The notes beneath the pieces are model-generated. The model saw nothing but the letters and a program-made list of their open reading frames with translations, made no database searches and was not told the origin of the DNA. Both the position numbers and the translations under genes were made by a program. A DNA stretch of 17,324 nucleotides from JAZMZS01 sp045586105 (GTDB taxonomy: Bacteria; Bacillota; Clostridia; Oscillospirales; CAG-272): NCBI GenBank assembly GCA_045586105.1, contig JAZMZS010000182.1, positions 1 through 17,324 on the forward strand. The letters are read 5' to 3'. Every line of letters begins with the position of its first letter. Position 1 is the first letter of the stretch. This document shows positions 1-7,144 of the stretch, piece by piece.

Positions 1-201
1 CACGAGACCTACAACTATCGTACCGGGTGACACCACCCAGCCGGCATTCCAGACCGAGATCACTATTCCCACCACCGCAACAGTGACAGGAATGTATCTG
101 TTGACCTTGTCGTTTGGAATAAGGTGTTTCATGATATACCCGACTGCGAGACATATCGCAAGCACGACGGGTGTTAAGTATGTATTAAGTATATCTGTCA
201 T
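1..201 (-). CDS. Phage holin, partial (3' end beyond left edge)
   Basis: Only the first 67 codons are present; the frame stays open to base 1. The start ATG at 201 overlaps the TAA of the upstream gene (TAATG) and is preceded by AAAAGGAGAAC, a good ribosome-binding site. Residues about 8-26 (TPVVLAICLAVGYIMK) and 37-52 (YIPVTVAVVGIVISVW) are two hydrophobic segments joined by a short charged turn (PNDKVNR), and a third begins at the cut. This matches the small holin family of Firmicutes phages (Phage_holin_5_2, Hol44-like), whose members run N-terminal helix, short loop, 'DKYIP' stretch, then a hydrophobic helix ending near a W-x-x-G motif. The expected role is pore formation in the cytoplasmic membrane to release or activate the endolysin. 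Its place last in a lysis cassette, after the endolysin and a membrane/coiled-coil protein, supports this. The exact holin family is from memory and less certain than the general class. Confidence 0.75.
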   Translation of the reverse strand, partial: MTDILNTYLTPVVLAICLAVGYIMKHLIPNDKVNRYIPVTVAVVGIVISVWNAGWVVSPGTIVVGLV

Positions 202-548
202 TATTGTTCTCCTTTTCTTTTGTGAGTTAGATCATTATAGAGCTCGTCACTTGCCTCGCGCATCTGTTCGACATTGTTGCCGTTGATACCGTGGTCGAGC
301 AAGGCGATCATTCCTCGCTGTAGAACAGCTAAGGAATTATCGATATCGGCTATTCTGTCGTGATCGCGGTCAAGCTTGCGGTCGACATCTTTCTTCCATT
401 CTTCGAGAGCATCAAGGCGGGCATTCTGCTGATTAATAGGTGTTCGTGCTGCTTTGACTACGTTGATAAGCTTCTCAGCCGCGTTTGACAGTAGCACGAT
501 AGCGGATGCAATTGCGAGAATTGCAGTCATTGTTGTGGTATCAAGCAT
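201..548 (-). CDS. Membrane-anchored coiled-coil protein of the lysis cassette
   Basis: The product is 115 aa from the start MLDTTTMTA. A longer reading from 590 is possible, but ATG 548 has the ribosome-binding site GAGGAGAAACGG, so it was preferred. Residues 6-23 (TMTAILAIASAIVLLS) form one hydrophobic N-terminal segment. Residues about 35-80 are charged and heptad-like (coiled coil). The rest contains 'LLDHGINGNNVEQMREA', typical of a widespread Firmicutes phage family found between endolysin and holin. The function of that family is not established; a holin accessory or antiholin-like role is inference from position and topology. It overlaps the endolysin stop by 8 nt and the holin start by 1 nt, so the three genes are probably translationally coupled. 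It differs from XhlA, which has its membrane segment at the C-terminus. Confidence 0.75.
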   Translation of the reverse strand: MLDTTTMTAILAIASAIVLLSNAAEKLINVVKAARTPINQQNARLDALEEWKKDVDRKLDRDHDRIADIDNSLAVLQRGMIALLDHGINGNNVEQMREASDELYNDLTHKRKGEQ

Positions 549-1512
549 CCGTTTCTCCTCTCGGTATGACGAGCTTCCAACCCACCACAATATAATCAGC
601 AGTCATAGCACGATACCTGTCTCTGTTCGCCGCAAGAATAGCTGCTACGGTCGTACTGTGCTTTTTTGCAAGTGCGGACAGCGTATCACCGCGCACGACG
701 GTATGTACGTGTGCTTCTGTGGGGTCGGGCGTGGGAATCCGAGGCGCTTCAGTCTCGGGTTCCGGTGCCAACGTCGGAGCCTTGCCCGGTATCTTAAGGA
801 GCTGTCCTGCGTATATACGGTTAGGATCCGATATACCGTTGAGCTTAGCTATTTCGCTGACCGAGCTGTTATGCGCCGCTGCGATCCTCGAAAGAACGTC
901 GCCTGCCTTTACCTCATACAAAACACCGTCGTACGGCTCCTCTCCGTAAGGACGTCCGACGAGCTTCTGATATACGCGCTCACGGCGGGGTGTGTAATTG
1001 CAAAACACGCGGTCTTTCGTTGCCGCAACGTAGAGCGAATCGATATCCTTCCCCTCGGCCGCCAGAATTATACGCTCAGATGCTCCCGCTCCGCCCTGGT
1101 TCTCTATATCTGCCATGAATATCTGTGCATTTTCTTCGGTCACTCCAAGTCTTGATACATGCTCAAGATACGCGCCTACGTCCTCGACGGTCTGCTCATC
1201 CTGCACCTTTTTCGACGCTTCAGTAGACAGCAGGGCAGACAGTTCGGCGCTCTCGAGGGTATTGACAGTTCTGCGAGCCCACGAGGAGGAAGAGAGAATA
1301 TCCTTCTTCAATCCCTCCGAGAGATACTCGACAGCTTTGTCAGCGAGAGCCTTCACTATCTTTTTGAGGAGCTTATGGGCGCGCTCGCCGTGCCACTGGA
1401 TCCTGCCGACCGACACGGCTCCGTTATCGTCGGCATTTACGGAAGAATATCCTCCTTCACTGGCAAATATGATCTCGCTTGCTTTTTTGAGTAAGTCTTT
1501 AGAAATAGTCAT
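541..1512 (-). CDS. Endolysin: peptidoglycan hydrolase with two LysM domains
   Basis: The product is 323 aa. The start ATG overlaps the preceding stop (TAATG) and follows AAAGGAGATCGATA, a strong ribosome-binding site. Residues 1-195 form the presumed catalytic domain: 'IFASEGGYSSVNADDNGAVS' gives a Glu (E19) and a D28/D29 pair, then 'VGRIQW', a pattern of lysozyme- or chitosanase-like phage hydrolases that cleave the glycan. Residues about 198-243 are LysM 1 (YEVKAGDVLSRIAAAHN to LLKIPG). A Pro-rich linker spans 245-266. Residues about 269-318 are LysM 2 (HTVVRGDTLSALAKKH to WKLVIP), with a slightly long second half. LysM binds N-acetylglucosamine-containing glycan. No signal peptide is seen, so export would depend on the holin encoded two genes downstream. 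The catalytic assignment is by motif resemblance; the LysM calls are firm. Confidence 0.87.
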   Translation of the reverse strand: MTISKDLLKKASEIIFASEGGYSSVNADDNGAVSVGRIQWHGERAHKLLKKIVKALADKAVEYLSEGLKKDILSSSSWARRTVNTLESAELSALLSTEASKKVQDEQTVEDVGAYLEHVSRLGVTEENAQIFMADIENQGGAGASERIILAAEGKDIDSLYVAATKDRVFCNYTPRRERVYQKLVGRPYGEEPYDGVLYEVKAGDVLSRIAAAHNSSVSEIAKLNGISDPNRIYAGQLLKIPGKAPTLAPEPETEAPRIPTPDPTEAHVHTVVRGDTLSALAKKHSTTVAAILAANRDRYRAMTADYIVVGWKLVIPRGETDA

Positions 1513-2321
1513 TATCGATCTCCTTTATGTGGTAGCAACACCATGGTAATCGTTGTTTTTTCGTTCGTTAGACACACTGATGCTTCGGAACTTAATGACA
1601 CCGTCAACTCACCCGACCTTAGCGTCACACTTACGTTTATAGTGCCTAAGTAGGACATAGCTGAATCAACACCGTATATTGCTATACCTCCGCTTGATGC
1701 TTCGCTGCATTCCATATCAACTTGACATACTGCGCTGCTATTCTGTATAACTGAGCCATATGATGCATTGACGGTCATGACGAGGTATATAACAGCCCCT
1801 TGCCGCTGTATGCTTCCTGCGGCGGTCAAACCGTCATCGAAAGCCACTTCAAATGTGACAGGATCAGATAAGCTCCACTGCTGCACCCACTCTTCCTCAG
1901 TACCCGCAAAACCATGTTTCACGGCCAAGGTATAAGGGGAAACGTAGTATCTTTCCCTCTCGGCAGTGTTTTTGCTCGCAGGGTTATAATTTGTTACGAT
2001 ATAGTGCTTGTAATCAGCTATAGCATTGTTATACTCTGCAAGCTCGTTCGCGTACGTGTTGTACTGCTTCAGCACAAAGTCTATCATTGCCGACAGATAC
2101 AAAAAATAGATGCGCCGCCAGGGTGCCTCGCTCACGAGAAGCTCTGTATCGGGCGATTCGGTGTAGCTGTATTCGTGATTAAAGTCTTCTACGAGCAGTA
2201 TCTGCCGAGCAACGGAAGCGTCAACGTCGGAAAGCCACCGCGCAAGCGTATCCTTCGGTATCTTATGCCCGGTATACACTTGCTCTATCAGATCTATTTC
2301 GTTTTTTACGGTCGTTTTCAT
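1512..2321 (-). CDS. Head-completion/neck-like protein fused to an appendage-type C-terminus
   Basis: The product is 269 aa; ATG 2321 follows AGGAGGCAGAA. Residues 1-110 include 'DTELLVSEAPWRRIYFLYL' and 'AMIDFVLKQYNTYANELAEY', resembling a neck or head-completion domain common just after the capsid gene in clostridial phages. Residues 128-149 carry 'SPYTLAVKHGFAGTEEEW', a motif usually met in Firmicutes phage appendage, receptor-binding and collagen-like tail proteins. Residues 150-269 are Ser/Thr/Val-rich and probably beta-structured, with only short charged stretches. The position, second after the major capsid protein and directly before the endolysin, fits a structural virion protein. 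The neck-like reading of the N-terminus comes from pattern memory and is moderate; the appendage motif is clearer. It may alternatively be a pure tail-appendage protein. Confidence 0.6.
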   Translation of the reverse strand: MKTTVKNEIDLIEQVYTGHKIPKDTLARWLSDVDASVARQILLVEDFNHEYSYTESPDTELLVSEAPWRRIYFLYLSAMIDFVLKQYNTYANELAEYNNAIADYKHYIVTNYNPASKNTAERERYYVSPYTLAVKHGFAGTEEEWVQQWSLSDPVTFEVAFDDGLTAAGSIQRQGAVIYLVMTVNASYGSVIQNSSAVCQVDMECSEASSGGIAIYGVDSAMSYLGTINVSVTLRSGELTVSLSSEASVCLTNEKTTITMVLLPHKGDR

Positions 2322-2342
2322 TTCTGCCTCCTATTGCGTTTC

Positions 2343-2368
2343 ACGGAGCGGAATTATATCCGCTCCGT
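2343..2368. repeat. Perfect 10-bp hairpin behind the major capsid gene
   Basis: ACGGAGCGGA (2343-2352) and TCCGCTCCGT (2359-2368) are exact inverted repeats around a 6-nt AT loop. The hairpin lies 17 nt beyond the capsid gene stop and 21 nt before the next start, in the only sizeable gap between these genes. There is no T-run on either side, so it does not look like a standard intrinsic terminator. It could protect the 3' end of the abundant capsid message or partly attenuate read-through; that is inference. Confidence 0.75.
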
Positions 2369-2384
2369 ATAACCGCATATTAGA

Positions 2385-3440
2385 TTACAGCGCCATACCG
2401 CCTATACCGGAATCTCCTGCCATAGCAGCCGCTGCGCTCATGCTTGAACCGAAGCTGAGACCTCCCGCGACCATTCCTCTCCAGTCGGCAAAGCCGCCCG
2501 TGAAGCGTGCCCTACCCTTGAGGATATAAGAATCGTTATCGTCCCACTTGTCGGAGATCTCAAGTGCCTCTCTCTCCTGGAAGATAGCGCAGTCCGCGTC
2601 CGAATTAAACGCGGAATCAAGAAGAACGAAGGGAATGTTGGACGTGCCGACGAAGCGGTTGAGTTCGGGCCATACCATAACGTGGAAGTTGCCTGCCATG
2701 TAGTTGAGATCGTTGTCGGACGTTCCGGGAAGCTTGTCGGAGCCTACTGCCGCAAAGACTGCCTGCTTGATGCGGGAATCATTGGGAATGATAATGGTAT
2801 CGGGATTAAGACCGAGAATGTTTCCCTTGTCATCGGTGAAGTTCTGCATCTTCGTGGTGAGTGCACTCAGAACGTCCACCGAAAAGTTATCGGTATACGC
2901 ATTCGACTGTACTTCGCCAGAGATCTGGTTTGCATGCTCTGCCGAAAACACGCACTTGCCGTCATAGGAGGTAGTATCGAAGGATGCGACACCGCTATTG
3001 AACGCATTACCGCCCGTAAGCGCCGTTCCAAGCAGGTTTGCAAGGAAGCGGTCAAGGGTACGGTAATAGGAACGAGGGAGCATTCCGCCCTGCTTGATTA
3101 TTCTGTCCACGTTACCGTGAGAGTCGTCGAGCATCTCACGCGTTATCTTGATAGACTGCTTCCAGGTCTGGTTGAGGAGGGTCTTGAGCTTTTTATCGGC
3201 AAAGCCGGTAAGAGGGTATGCTCCACCCTCGCCGACTGCGGCGAAGTCGTCAAGGCCCGTAGCTCCACCGTAGCCCTCTCCGAAATTGGTGGACTTGCGC
3301 TTGGTGAAGATCTTAAGACCAACCGCAGCGCGCTCGAATGACTCGGCTGTAGAATCGATGTAAGATGCAAGAGGCACCTGCACCTTGCCGATAAGCTGAT
3401 TGAGGGTTCCCGAACCCTCGGTAAGTATGATGTTTGCCAT
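2385..3440 (-). CDS. Major capsid protein (HK97-fold type)
   Basis: The product is 351 aa, a normal size. The start follows AAAGGAATAAACGAAC. Recognisable segments are 'FADKKLKTLLNQTWKQSIKI' with 'TREMLDD' (about 80-106), 'FSAEHAN' (165-171), 'MQNFTDDKGNILGLNPDTII' (198-217) running into 'IPNDSRIKQAVFAAVGSDK' (218-236), 'VMVWPELNRFV' (254-264) and the C-terminal 'ARFTGGFADWRGMVAGGLSF' (311-330). This order matches the gpT-like major head protein family of Firmicutes phages, which adopts the HK97 fold and builds the icosahedral shell. The final 20 residues are Gly/Ala/Ser/Met-rich and look flexible. No N-terminal delta domain or encoded prohead protease is seen; assembly probably uses the separate scaffold encoded two genes upstream. 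Confidence 0.9.
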   Translation of the reverse strand: MANIILTEGSGTLNQLIGKVQVPLASYIDSTAESFERAAVGLKIFTKRKSTNFGEGYGGATGLDDFAAVGEGGAYPLTGFADKKLKTLLNQTWKQSIKITREMLDDSHGNVDRIIKQGGMLPRSYYRTLDRFLANLLGTALTGGNAFNSGVASFDTTSYDGKCVFSAEHANQISGEVQSNAYTDNFSVDVLSALTTKMQNFTDDKGNILGLNPDTIIIPNDSRIKQAVFAAVGSDKLPGTSDNDLNYMAGNFHVMVWPELNRFVGTSNIPFVLLDSAFNSDADCAIFQEREALEISDKWDDNDSYILKGRARFTGGFADWRGMVAGGLSFGSSMSAAAAMAGDSGIGGMAL

Positions 3441-3463
3441 GTTCGTTTATTCCTTTCTGTTTT

Positions 3464-3886
3464 TTACGTTGCCGATGCAGCACTCTTCGGCTCGATGAAT
3501 ACGACCCTGACCTTGCTTCCCGCGACCTTGCCGTCAAAGCTGATGACCTTCGCACATCCCGTGTCGGAGGCGGAATGGATGCAGGTTCCGTTTGCATTGA
3601 TGTTGTGAACAGATCCGAGCGCCACCGCACTGAGATTTCCCGAAAGCTGTGTCTCGTATACGGTAGAGGGATATACGGGCTCGACGGGAACTATAGTTCC
3701 GTCGGTCACCGCCGCTCCGCCTCCGTCGTAGAGCGAAATGTACTCGGGCTTGTTGCCGTCCTTTGCTATCACGAGCTTTCCCTCAGTAAGCACGAGCGCA
3801 GTGCCCGCCCTGAGTGAAAGAGTTGAAGTCGGGAGATACATTATCGGAATGTCTCCCATATTCTGCTGATATGCTGTAAATGCCAT
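3464..3886 (-). CDS. Capsid decoration / head-stabilising protein (probable)
   Basis: The product is 140 aa from MAFTAYQQNMGDIP. ATG 3886 follows AAAGGAAACAAAAAC; a longer reading to 3973 would overlap the scaffold gene by 68 nt with a poor start, so it was rejected. The sequence is beta-rich and Gly/Val/Ser/Thr-rich with few charges ('STLSLRAGTALVLTEGKLVI', 'AGSKVRVVFIEPKS'), like small beta-barrel cement proteins that sit between scaffold and major capsid genes in many phages. The location between the scaffold (3906-4856) and the capsid gene (2385-3440) is the main support. No catalytic motif is seen. The name is inferred from position and composition, not from a diagnostic signature. Confidence 0.6.
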   Translation of the reverse strand: MAFTAYQQNMGDIPIMYLPTSTLSLRAGTALVLTEGKLVIAKDGNKPEYISLYDGGGAAVTDGTIVPVEPVYPSTVYETQLSGNLSAVALGSVHNINANGTCIHSASDTGCAKVISFDGKVAGSKVRVVFIEPKSAASAT

Positions 3887-3905
3887 GTTTTTGTTTCCTT
3901 TCGAT

Positions 3906-4856
3906 TTATTTGTGAATCTTGTATTTCTGATATGCGCGTATAGCCTGCTCGCGGGTCGCACCCGGGATAGCATCCATATACGCTTTGATCTGTGACTCGG
4001 TTACGTTCATGCCGCCCGAGCCGTGTGTGCGTGTTGCGGATAAATGAGCCGTGCTTGCGGCGGCGTTTCTCGCCTGCTGTGCTGCGGCGGCAGCTCTGCG
4101 CTTGATGTATACGTCCTCATACGTAAGACGTACAGCATCGGAAAGCGTATAGCCTGCCGACACTTTATCCTTTATATCGGGATAACGAGGAAGCCTGATT
4201 ATATCATCTATACTCGATATCTCGGGGAAAGCCTCTCGAACCTTTCCGAGCTCTGCACTGATCGCTGTATTCACTCTCTCTCGCATAAGCTCTTCATGTG
4301 CCTGGGTCAACTGCTCACGCGCGTCTCTCGCTGCCTGAACATCCGGATGCGCCGATACAATTTCGTCTACCTTCTCGGGCGTAATGCCTGTCTCTGATGC
4401 CGTTTCCAGCGTTGTCTGCCTCGAGTTTTTAATCTGTGAGTATCTGGTGTACTCCTCCTCGGTAGTGATGAGCTTGCCGTTTTCGTCTCTCAGATTGAGG
4501 CCTTTGATAAATCCTTCGATTTTGTTTTTTGCCGCCGTCTCTGCCTCGCTCACTGCCGCATCTCTCTGTTTTTCTGCCGCTCTCCGGGCGGCTGCGTAAC
4601 GCGAGTTGGTTTCAGCATCCTGCGGCGGACGTTCTACAGATGAAATCGGCTCGAGAATACTGTCACGGGAGGCGTCGGCGTTATCCGAAGCTTTTTCTGC
4701 GGCGGTATCATTATCCGCTTCTGTTGTTACAGGTTCGGCGACTTCCTGCGAGTTTGCGCCTGTATCGGTCGAAGGAGCAGCGACCTCCTCCGTGTTTACG
4801 CTTGCAGACGGCTGTATCTCTGTAGTCGAGCCGTCCTTTTTGACCATTGTTATCAT
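3906..4856 (-). CDS. Scaffolding protein
   Basis: The product is 316 aa; ATG 4856 follows AAAGGACAAAACAAC, and MVKK four codons in is an alternative start. Residues 1-85 are acidic and low-complexity (Ala, Glu, Thr, Ser, Asp), probably disordered. Residues 85-250 are helical and highly charged: 'SRYAAARRAAEKQRDAAVSE', 'NKIEGFIKGLNLRDENGKLI', 'QLTQAHEELMRERVNTAI'. This is the layout of phage scaffolds that line the inside of the procapsid and leave before DNA enters. The end, 'GMNVTESQIKAYMDAIPGAT' followed by a basic helix (REQAIRAYQKYKIHK), is a plausible coat-binding tail as in P22-type scaffolds. Position between portal and capsid genes agrees. No protease motif is visible. Confidence 0.82.
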   Translation of the reverse strand: MITMVKKDGSTTEIQPSASVNTEEVAAPSTDTGANSQEVAEPVTTEADNDTAAEKASDNADASRDSILEPISSVERPPQDAETNSRYAAARRAAEKQRDAAVSEAETAAKNKIEGFIKGLNLRDENGKLITTEEEYTRYSQIKNSRQTTLETASETGITPEKVDEIVSAHPDVQAARDAREQLTQAHEELMRERVNTAISAELGKVREAFPEISSIDDIIRLPRYPDIKDKVSAGYTLSDAVRLTYEDVYIKRRAAAAAQQARNAAASTAHLSATRTHGSGGMNVTESQIKAYMDAIPGATREQAIRAYQKYKIHK

Positions 4857-4923
4857 GTTGTTTTGTCCTTTCGATTTTTACTCTTTTCGTTGAGAATGGA
4901 GCATTTGAAGTGTTATCCTCTTT

Positions 4924-5049
4924 TTACTTGTTGTTGCCCTGACGCACGTCCTTGCCGCGCATGCCCTTAACTCCCGCAGGAGCGCTGACCTTCTTGGGTG
5001 CCTTGACAACCTGAGCGCCCGTATTCTTGATCTCGTAAGTCTTCTTCAT
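4924..5049 (-). CDS. Tiny basic protein between portal and scaffold (41 aa)
   Basis: This short gene begins at ATG 5049 and ends in TAA at 4924-4926. It is preceded by AAAGGAGGTCGATAAG, the closest match to the anti-Shine-Dalgarno sequence in the window, which strongly supports translation. The product starts MKKTYEIKNTGAQVVKAPKK and continues with a Gly/Lys/Arg-rich tail ending RQGNNK. It is strongly basic, without Cys, Trp or Phe, and probably disordered. Function is unknown. A highly expressed basic peptide in the head operon could bind DNA, portal or scaffold; that is inference. Similar short basic genes are, from memory, found at this place in related clostridial phages. Confidence 0.72.
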   Translation of the reverse strand: MKKTYEIKNTGAQVVKAPKKVSAPAGVKGMRGKDVRQGNNK

Positions 5050-5101
5050 CTTATCGACCTCCTTTCATTTGATGTGTATATACCGCTCTCCTCTTGCTCC
5101 G

Positions 5102-7144
5102 TCAGATCTGAGCGGCGGGATCGGATCCCTTGTTAAGAATTGATGTTATTTGTGCGTCACGCATAGCACCCCTTGTCTGCTCTTCCTGTGCAATAGCAGC
5201 CGACTGCATCAATTGCTGTTGTGCCATAGCCTGTTGCTGTGCTGCTCGCGCGGCTTCTATCTCTGCCTGCTTACGCGCTTCGAGCTGTGCCTTGACTATA
5301 TTTGCACTCGGATAATGGAAGGTCTCAAGCACAGTCCAATACGTAAGAAGTGCATCTACGGAAGAAGGATCTCCGAATGCACCGCGCGCAAGATTGGTTG
5401 ATGCTTCCTGCCACATTGTAGCTCTGTCCGACTGAAGCGGTGCGTTATCATCGCACGAGAAGAGGAATCTGTCGTTCCAGTAGTACTCTCCCGCATCGTC
5501 CTTGCACAGGAACGCCATGCGGTCGAACTCCGTGTAGATATCGTCGGTATTGACATCCTTCGATACTACAGGACGCGGCTCCTGAGCATAGGCAAGCTTG
5601 AATTTGAAAATAAGCTCGTATATCTTCGACCATGCCGCCTTTTTCATCACGCGCTTGGATTCAAGTCTTCCCATAGATTGAGCAGCCGAGAACTGCTTCG
5701 CACGGGCACTTGTTGCAGTAGAGTCCTTCCGTCCTTGAAGAGAGTCGGTAACGCCGACGATCTGTCTTGCTTCCTCGTACGCTTCATGATACAGCGCGAG
5801 GTCTTGAGATATATCGCCTTCAAGTGTATACGTACGTATAAGCTGGGCGCTCGCCGCATCTCTCGGACGTATGATGCGAAGGCTTCCGCCCTCGGTATCC
5901 TCAACGGTGATATCTGCATCATCGGGAAGCGAGAGCACTGTACCGCCTCCGAGATTCTTCTTGAGCATTTTTGCAGATAGGCAATTGAGAACGTTTTGCT
6001 GCGTCGACATTTTATCGACATCGCTCTCTCCGAGAAAAGAGCCGAACATAGAGATATTCTTCCGCTGAACAAGGGGGAAAACATCGGGCTTGTAATACGG
6101 TACACGTATAGGCTTGGTCTCTATCAGCAGTGCGCCCGATTCGTCATACATGGGAGAGCCGAGATCGTCGAGCATCTGTACTACCTCAGGCGTAATCGTC
6201 TCGCCCGCTACGTCTCTCGGCTCGAATATCTCCTCATAGTCCGTGGCAGATTCTTCCCACTTGGTACTCTCACAGTACGGACAGACGTTCTTCGAAACTC
6301 TGTGCGTGTCGCACTCGGGCTTCGTGCCGTCGGTATGTATTTGCTCGTCAAGAGTATCGAGGACCACGAATGGCTCGGGCGCTCCGCACTTAGCGCAGGT
6401 TCTGCGCCGGTGCGCCTGGTAATCCTCGTTATCATCAAGAATAACATCGTGTACCCAGCTCATCACCCCGATACCGCCGCGCTCGTTGCGATAGTATACG
6501 TATATCTGAGTTACCATATCATCGGACGGCTCATATCCCTCTCCTCGGATGTCCGGGTATTCCTCTGCGGAATCTGTAAGATCTACACCGTATCTGCGCT
6601 TAATGTATCCCTTGGTCTGAGGAACGCGGAGGAAATAATACTCCATATCCTCAACGGAAGACGTCACGCCGTTCTGCGGAATGACCATCTTTGCGCCGAG
6701 CTGAGTGAGAAGAACGTCCCCGAACACTGTATGACTTCCCTCGAGCGCATCCCACTCTACGTGAAAGAATGAGGATCCGTGTATCGGGCACAACCTCTCA
6801 TCGAGGTCGTTGAGCTCTTCTGTCGGAAGACGGTCAAGCTCGCAGTAGAGCATATCTTCTATCATTTTTGCAAGATGAACGTCCTCTTCGCGCATTGCCG
6901 TTACCTTCGGCGCGGGAATGTTTGTGTTGATGCAGGACTCTATATTCTCGGATATAACGTTGCGCACAAGAGGCGTTTTCTTTTTCTCATCCCCTTCGTA
7001 AAGCGGAAGAATATCGTCACTGCCCCGGTATAACGCTTCTCTTGCGTCCATGCGCTCAAGCTCGTCCGAATATGCGGTCATTGCGCTTTGAAAGCGCTCC
7101 TGCCATATAGCGAGCCGCTGTTTTGCTTTTTCTTTTTTCGTCAT
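5102..7144 (-). CDS. Portal protein with an internal zinc ribbon
   Basis: The product is 680 aa. ATG 7144 overlaps the terminase stop (ATGA) and follows GAGGTAAAAA. The large size is closer to P22-like portals (about 700 aa) than to the 400-500 aa portals of many siphophages. The N-terminus 'AREALYRGSDDILPLYEG' (34-51) and 'TPLVRNVISENIESCIN' (57-73), followed by 'DVDKMSTQQNVLNCLSAKML' (375-394), are typical portal features. Residues about 250-291 contain CAKC and CPYC, 34 residues apart, a four-Cys zinc ribbon inside the body of the protein. The C-terminus (620-660) is Gln/Ala-rich, like the barrel or crown helix of podophage portals. It forms the dodecameric DNA entry ring. The neighbours, terminase before and scaffold after, confirm the call. 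Confidence 0.9.
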   Translation of the reverse strand: MTKKEKAKQRLAIWQERFQSAMTAYSDELERMDAREALYRGSDDILPLYEGDEKKKTPLVRNVISENIESCINTNIPAPKVTAMREEDVHLAKMIEDMLYCELDRLPTEELNDLDERLCPIHGSSFFHVEWDALEGSHTVFGDVLLTQLGAKMVIPQNGVTSSVEDMEYYFLRVPQTKGYIKRRYGVDLTDSAEEYPDIRGEGYEPSDDMVTQIYVYYRNERGGIGVMSWVHDVILDDNEDYQAHRRRTCAKCGAPEPFVVLDTLDEQIHTDGTKPECDTHRVSKNVCPYCESTKWEESATDYEEIFEPRDVAGETITPEVVQMLDDLGSPMYDESGALLIETKPIRVPYYKPDVFPLVQRKNISMFGSFLGESDVDKMSTQQNVLNCLSAKMLKKNLGGGTVLSLPDDADITVEDTEGGSLRIIRPRDAASAQLIRTYTLEGDISQDLALYHEAYEEARQIVGVTDSLQGRKDSTATSARAKQFSAAQSMGRLESKRVMKKAAWSKIYELIFKFKLAYAQEPRPVVSKDVNTDDIYTEFDRMAFLCKDDAGEYYWNDRFLFSCDDNAPLQSDRATMWQEASTNLARGAFGDPSSVDALLTYWTVLETFHYPSANIVKAQLEARKQAEIEAARAAQQQAMAQQQLMQSAAIAQEEQTRGAMRDAQITSILNKGSDPAAQI

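Noticed and set aside
454..1155. Open plus-strand frame of 233 codons opposite the endolysin
   Set aside because: It is antisense to a clear LysM endolysin, has no ribosome-binding site, and its sequence is Cys/Arg/Ser-rich without domain features.
2682..3341. Open plus-strand frame of 219 codons opposite the capsid gene
   Set aside because: It mirrors codon use of the major capsid gene and shows no plausible domains or start signal.
3887..3973. N-terminal extension of the decoration-like protein
   Set aside because: It would overlap the scaffold gene, lacks a ribosome-binding site, and reads as basic noise; the start at 3886 has AAAGGA.
5996..6772. Open plus-strand frame of 258 codons opposite the portal gene
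   Set aside because: The portal on the other strand is well supported; this one has no recognisable motif and no promoter.
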